Positions 20,999 to 21,719 of a DNA stretch of 21,719 bases are shown here, piece by piece. The position numbers were made by a program, and so were the translations under genes. Positions within the stretch are counted from its first letter, which is position 1. Each line of letters opens with the position of its first letter. This stretch comes from Silene noctiflora (Eukaryota; Streptophyta; Magnoliopsida; Caryophyllales; Caryophyllaceae), in assembly GCA_009801015.1 (NCBI GenBank), contig VHZZ01006535.1:63860-85578 (forward strand), written 5' to 3'. The notes beneath the pieces were generated by a model. The model searched no databases and had not been told where the DNA came from. It was given only the letters and a program-made list of their open reading frames with translations.

Positions 20999-21627
20999 AT
21001 ACTATCCTAAAGGCCTAAACAAATGAACCAAATGAACATAGGATGAGTCTAAATAAAAAAATGAACACCGGGTAGGAACTATTTGGAGCCCCTTTAGCTC
21101 GGTTAGGGAGATGTCCTTAATACGAGTTATGGCCCTATTAGTTCTGAACTGGGCACCGCGGTGAGTATAAAGAGCTAGGGTAGATAGCGTGGATGTTGTT
21201 TGTGGTCTAATGTGTGTGGTATGTTGCTTGTGAACCTAAAGGTAAAGTTTCCAAGTTACTGTACTGATAAATACTTGAAACGAGTTATTGATAAAAGAAA
21301 AGTGTATGATGTGGAATTTGAGAATGGAAGAGTAATGGAAGATTAAACCATATGTTGTGAGAATTGGATGGAAGTGGTGGAATTATATTCATGAAAGTTA
21401 TGAGTCGTGGCTTGTGATTTTTGAATACAGATTAATAAAGAGTAAATATATATTGTGTGTCTACCGACCTCATGGCTTGTCAATCGACAAAGAGGAGTGT
21501 ACTACTGATGTTCTATCGACATGAGCATGTCGTCGATCGACAGAACTCAAGTTTTGGGAGCATGATGCCTTCGTGTCGATTGACTAAGTCGAACGACATA
21601 CCTGGTGGTCGATCGACATATACAGCC
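20999..21627 (+). mobile_element. Non-coding leader of the LTR retrotransposon, with TCGATCGAC motifs
   Basis: It follows the primer binding site, where the untranslated leader before gag would be expected. No gag-like frame is present in these 630 bases. From 21461 onward, variants of TCGATCGAC recur (about 21461, 21481, 21513, 21533, 21576, 21589 and 21609). The same core lies in the palindrome at 19545. Confidence 0.45.
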
Positions 21628-21719
21628 TGTAACACCCCCATACCCAAAGTGCCTTACGAGGCCACCTTAAGTACGGAGATGCTACCATCTCGGTTTCCCG
21701 AGGCAATGATATACAAAAG
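21628..21719 (-). mobile_element. Inverted LTR terminus, running off the window
   Basis: It starts TGTAACACCCCCATA. Its reverse complement aligns with the 3' ends of the LTRs at 20690-20776 and 1605-1684, including GCCTCGGG, CCGAGATGGTAGCAT, GTAAGGCAC and ATGGGGGTGTTACA. It is either the 3' end of a minus-strand LTR or the 5' end of a plus-strand LTR whose two ends are inverted copies. The window stops before this can be settled. No PPT or PBS precedes it. Confidence 0.65.

Overview
This window is nuclear DNA of a flowering plant. The evidence is one gene with eight GT-AG introns, AT-rich intergenic sequence, Stowaway-type MITEs with 'CTCCCTCC' ends, and Ty3/gypsy-type LTR ends (TGTAACACCCC ... 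GGGGTGTTACA) with an initiator-Met-tRNA primer binding site. I would guess a eudicot, possibly Caryophyllales, from the look of the repeats; that is only a guess. There are ambiguous bases at 96 and 932.

The only gene I can support with confidence is on the minus strand, 16536 down to 9861. It encodes a 667-residue MLN51/CASC3/Barentsz homologue, the cytoplasmic-lock subunit of the exon junction complex. I rebuilt nine coding exons by hand; every junction is GT-AG and the frame stays open from ATG to TGA. The intact Btz (SELOR) core lies across exons 1-3, a disordered Ser/Gln/Pro-rich middle fills exon 4, and the conserved plant C-terminus is spread over five small exons. Intron 1 (2.3 kb) carries a Stowaway MITE and two recent tandem duplications.

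The left flank (1-7.8 kb) is layered repeat DNA: a hairpin-rich stretch (about 200-930) that may come from a copia-type LTR, two gypsy-like LTR fragments (about 1213-2303), a Mutator-type MITE with long inverted ends and a 9-bp target duplication (2492-3247), a truncated TRIM-like miniature retrotransposon (3924-4503), a Stowaway MITE (4590-4797), and a perfect 55-bp tandem repeat (6491-6600). Between 7.8 and 9.4 kb are a possible orphan exon for a membrane protein, a diverged 160-bp tandem duplication and a 0.93-kb non-coding TIR element.

The right flank (16.6-21.7 kb) holds two MITEs side by side that share one TAA, a possible tRNA-derived SINE, a poly-C run, a 79-bp tandem duplication, and nested LTR retrotransposon pieces: a long LTR with a TATA box, an LTR end with a primer binding site, and an inverted LTR end at the window edge.

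No bacterial-type operon, CRISPR array, rRNA or functional tRNA gene was seen. The genes do not form a pathway: this is a single housekeeping RNA-metabolism gene in repeat-rich DNA.
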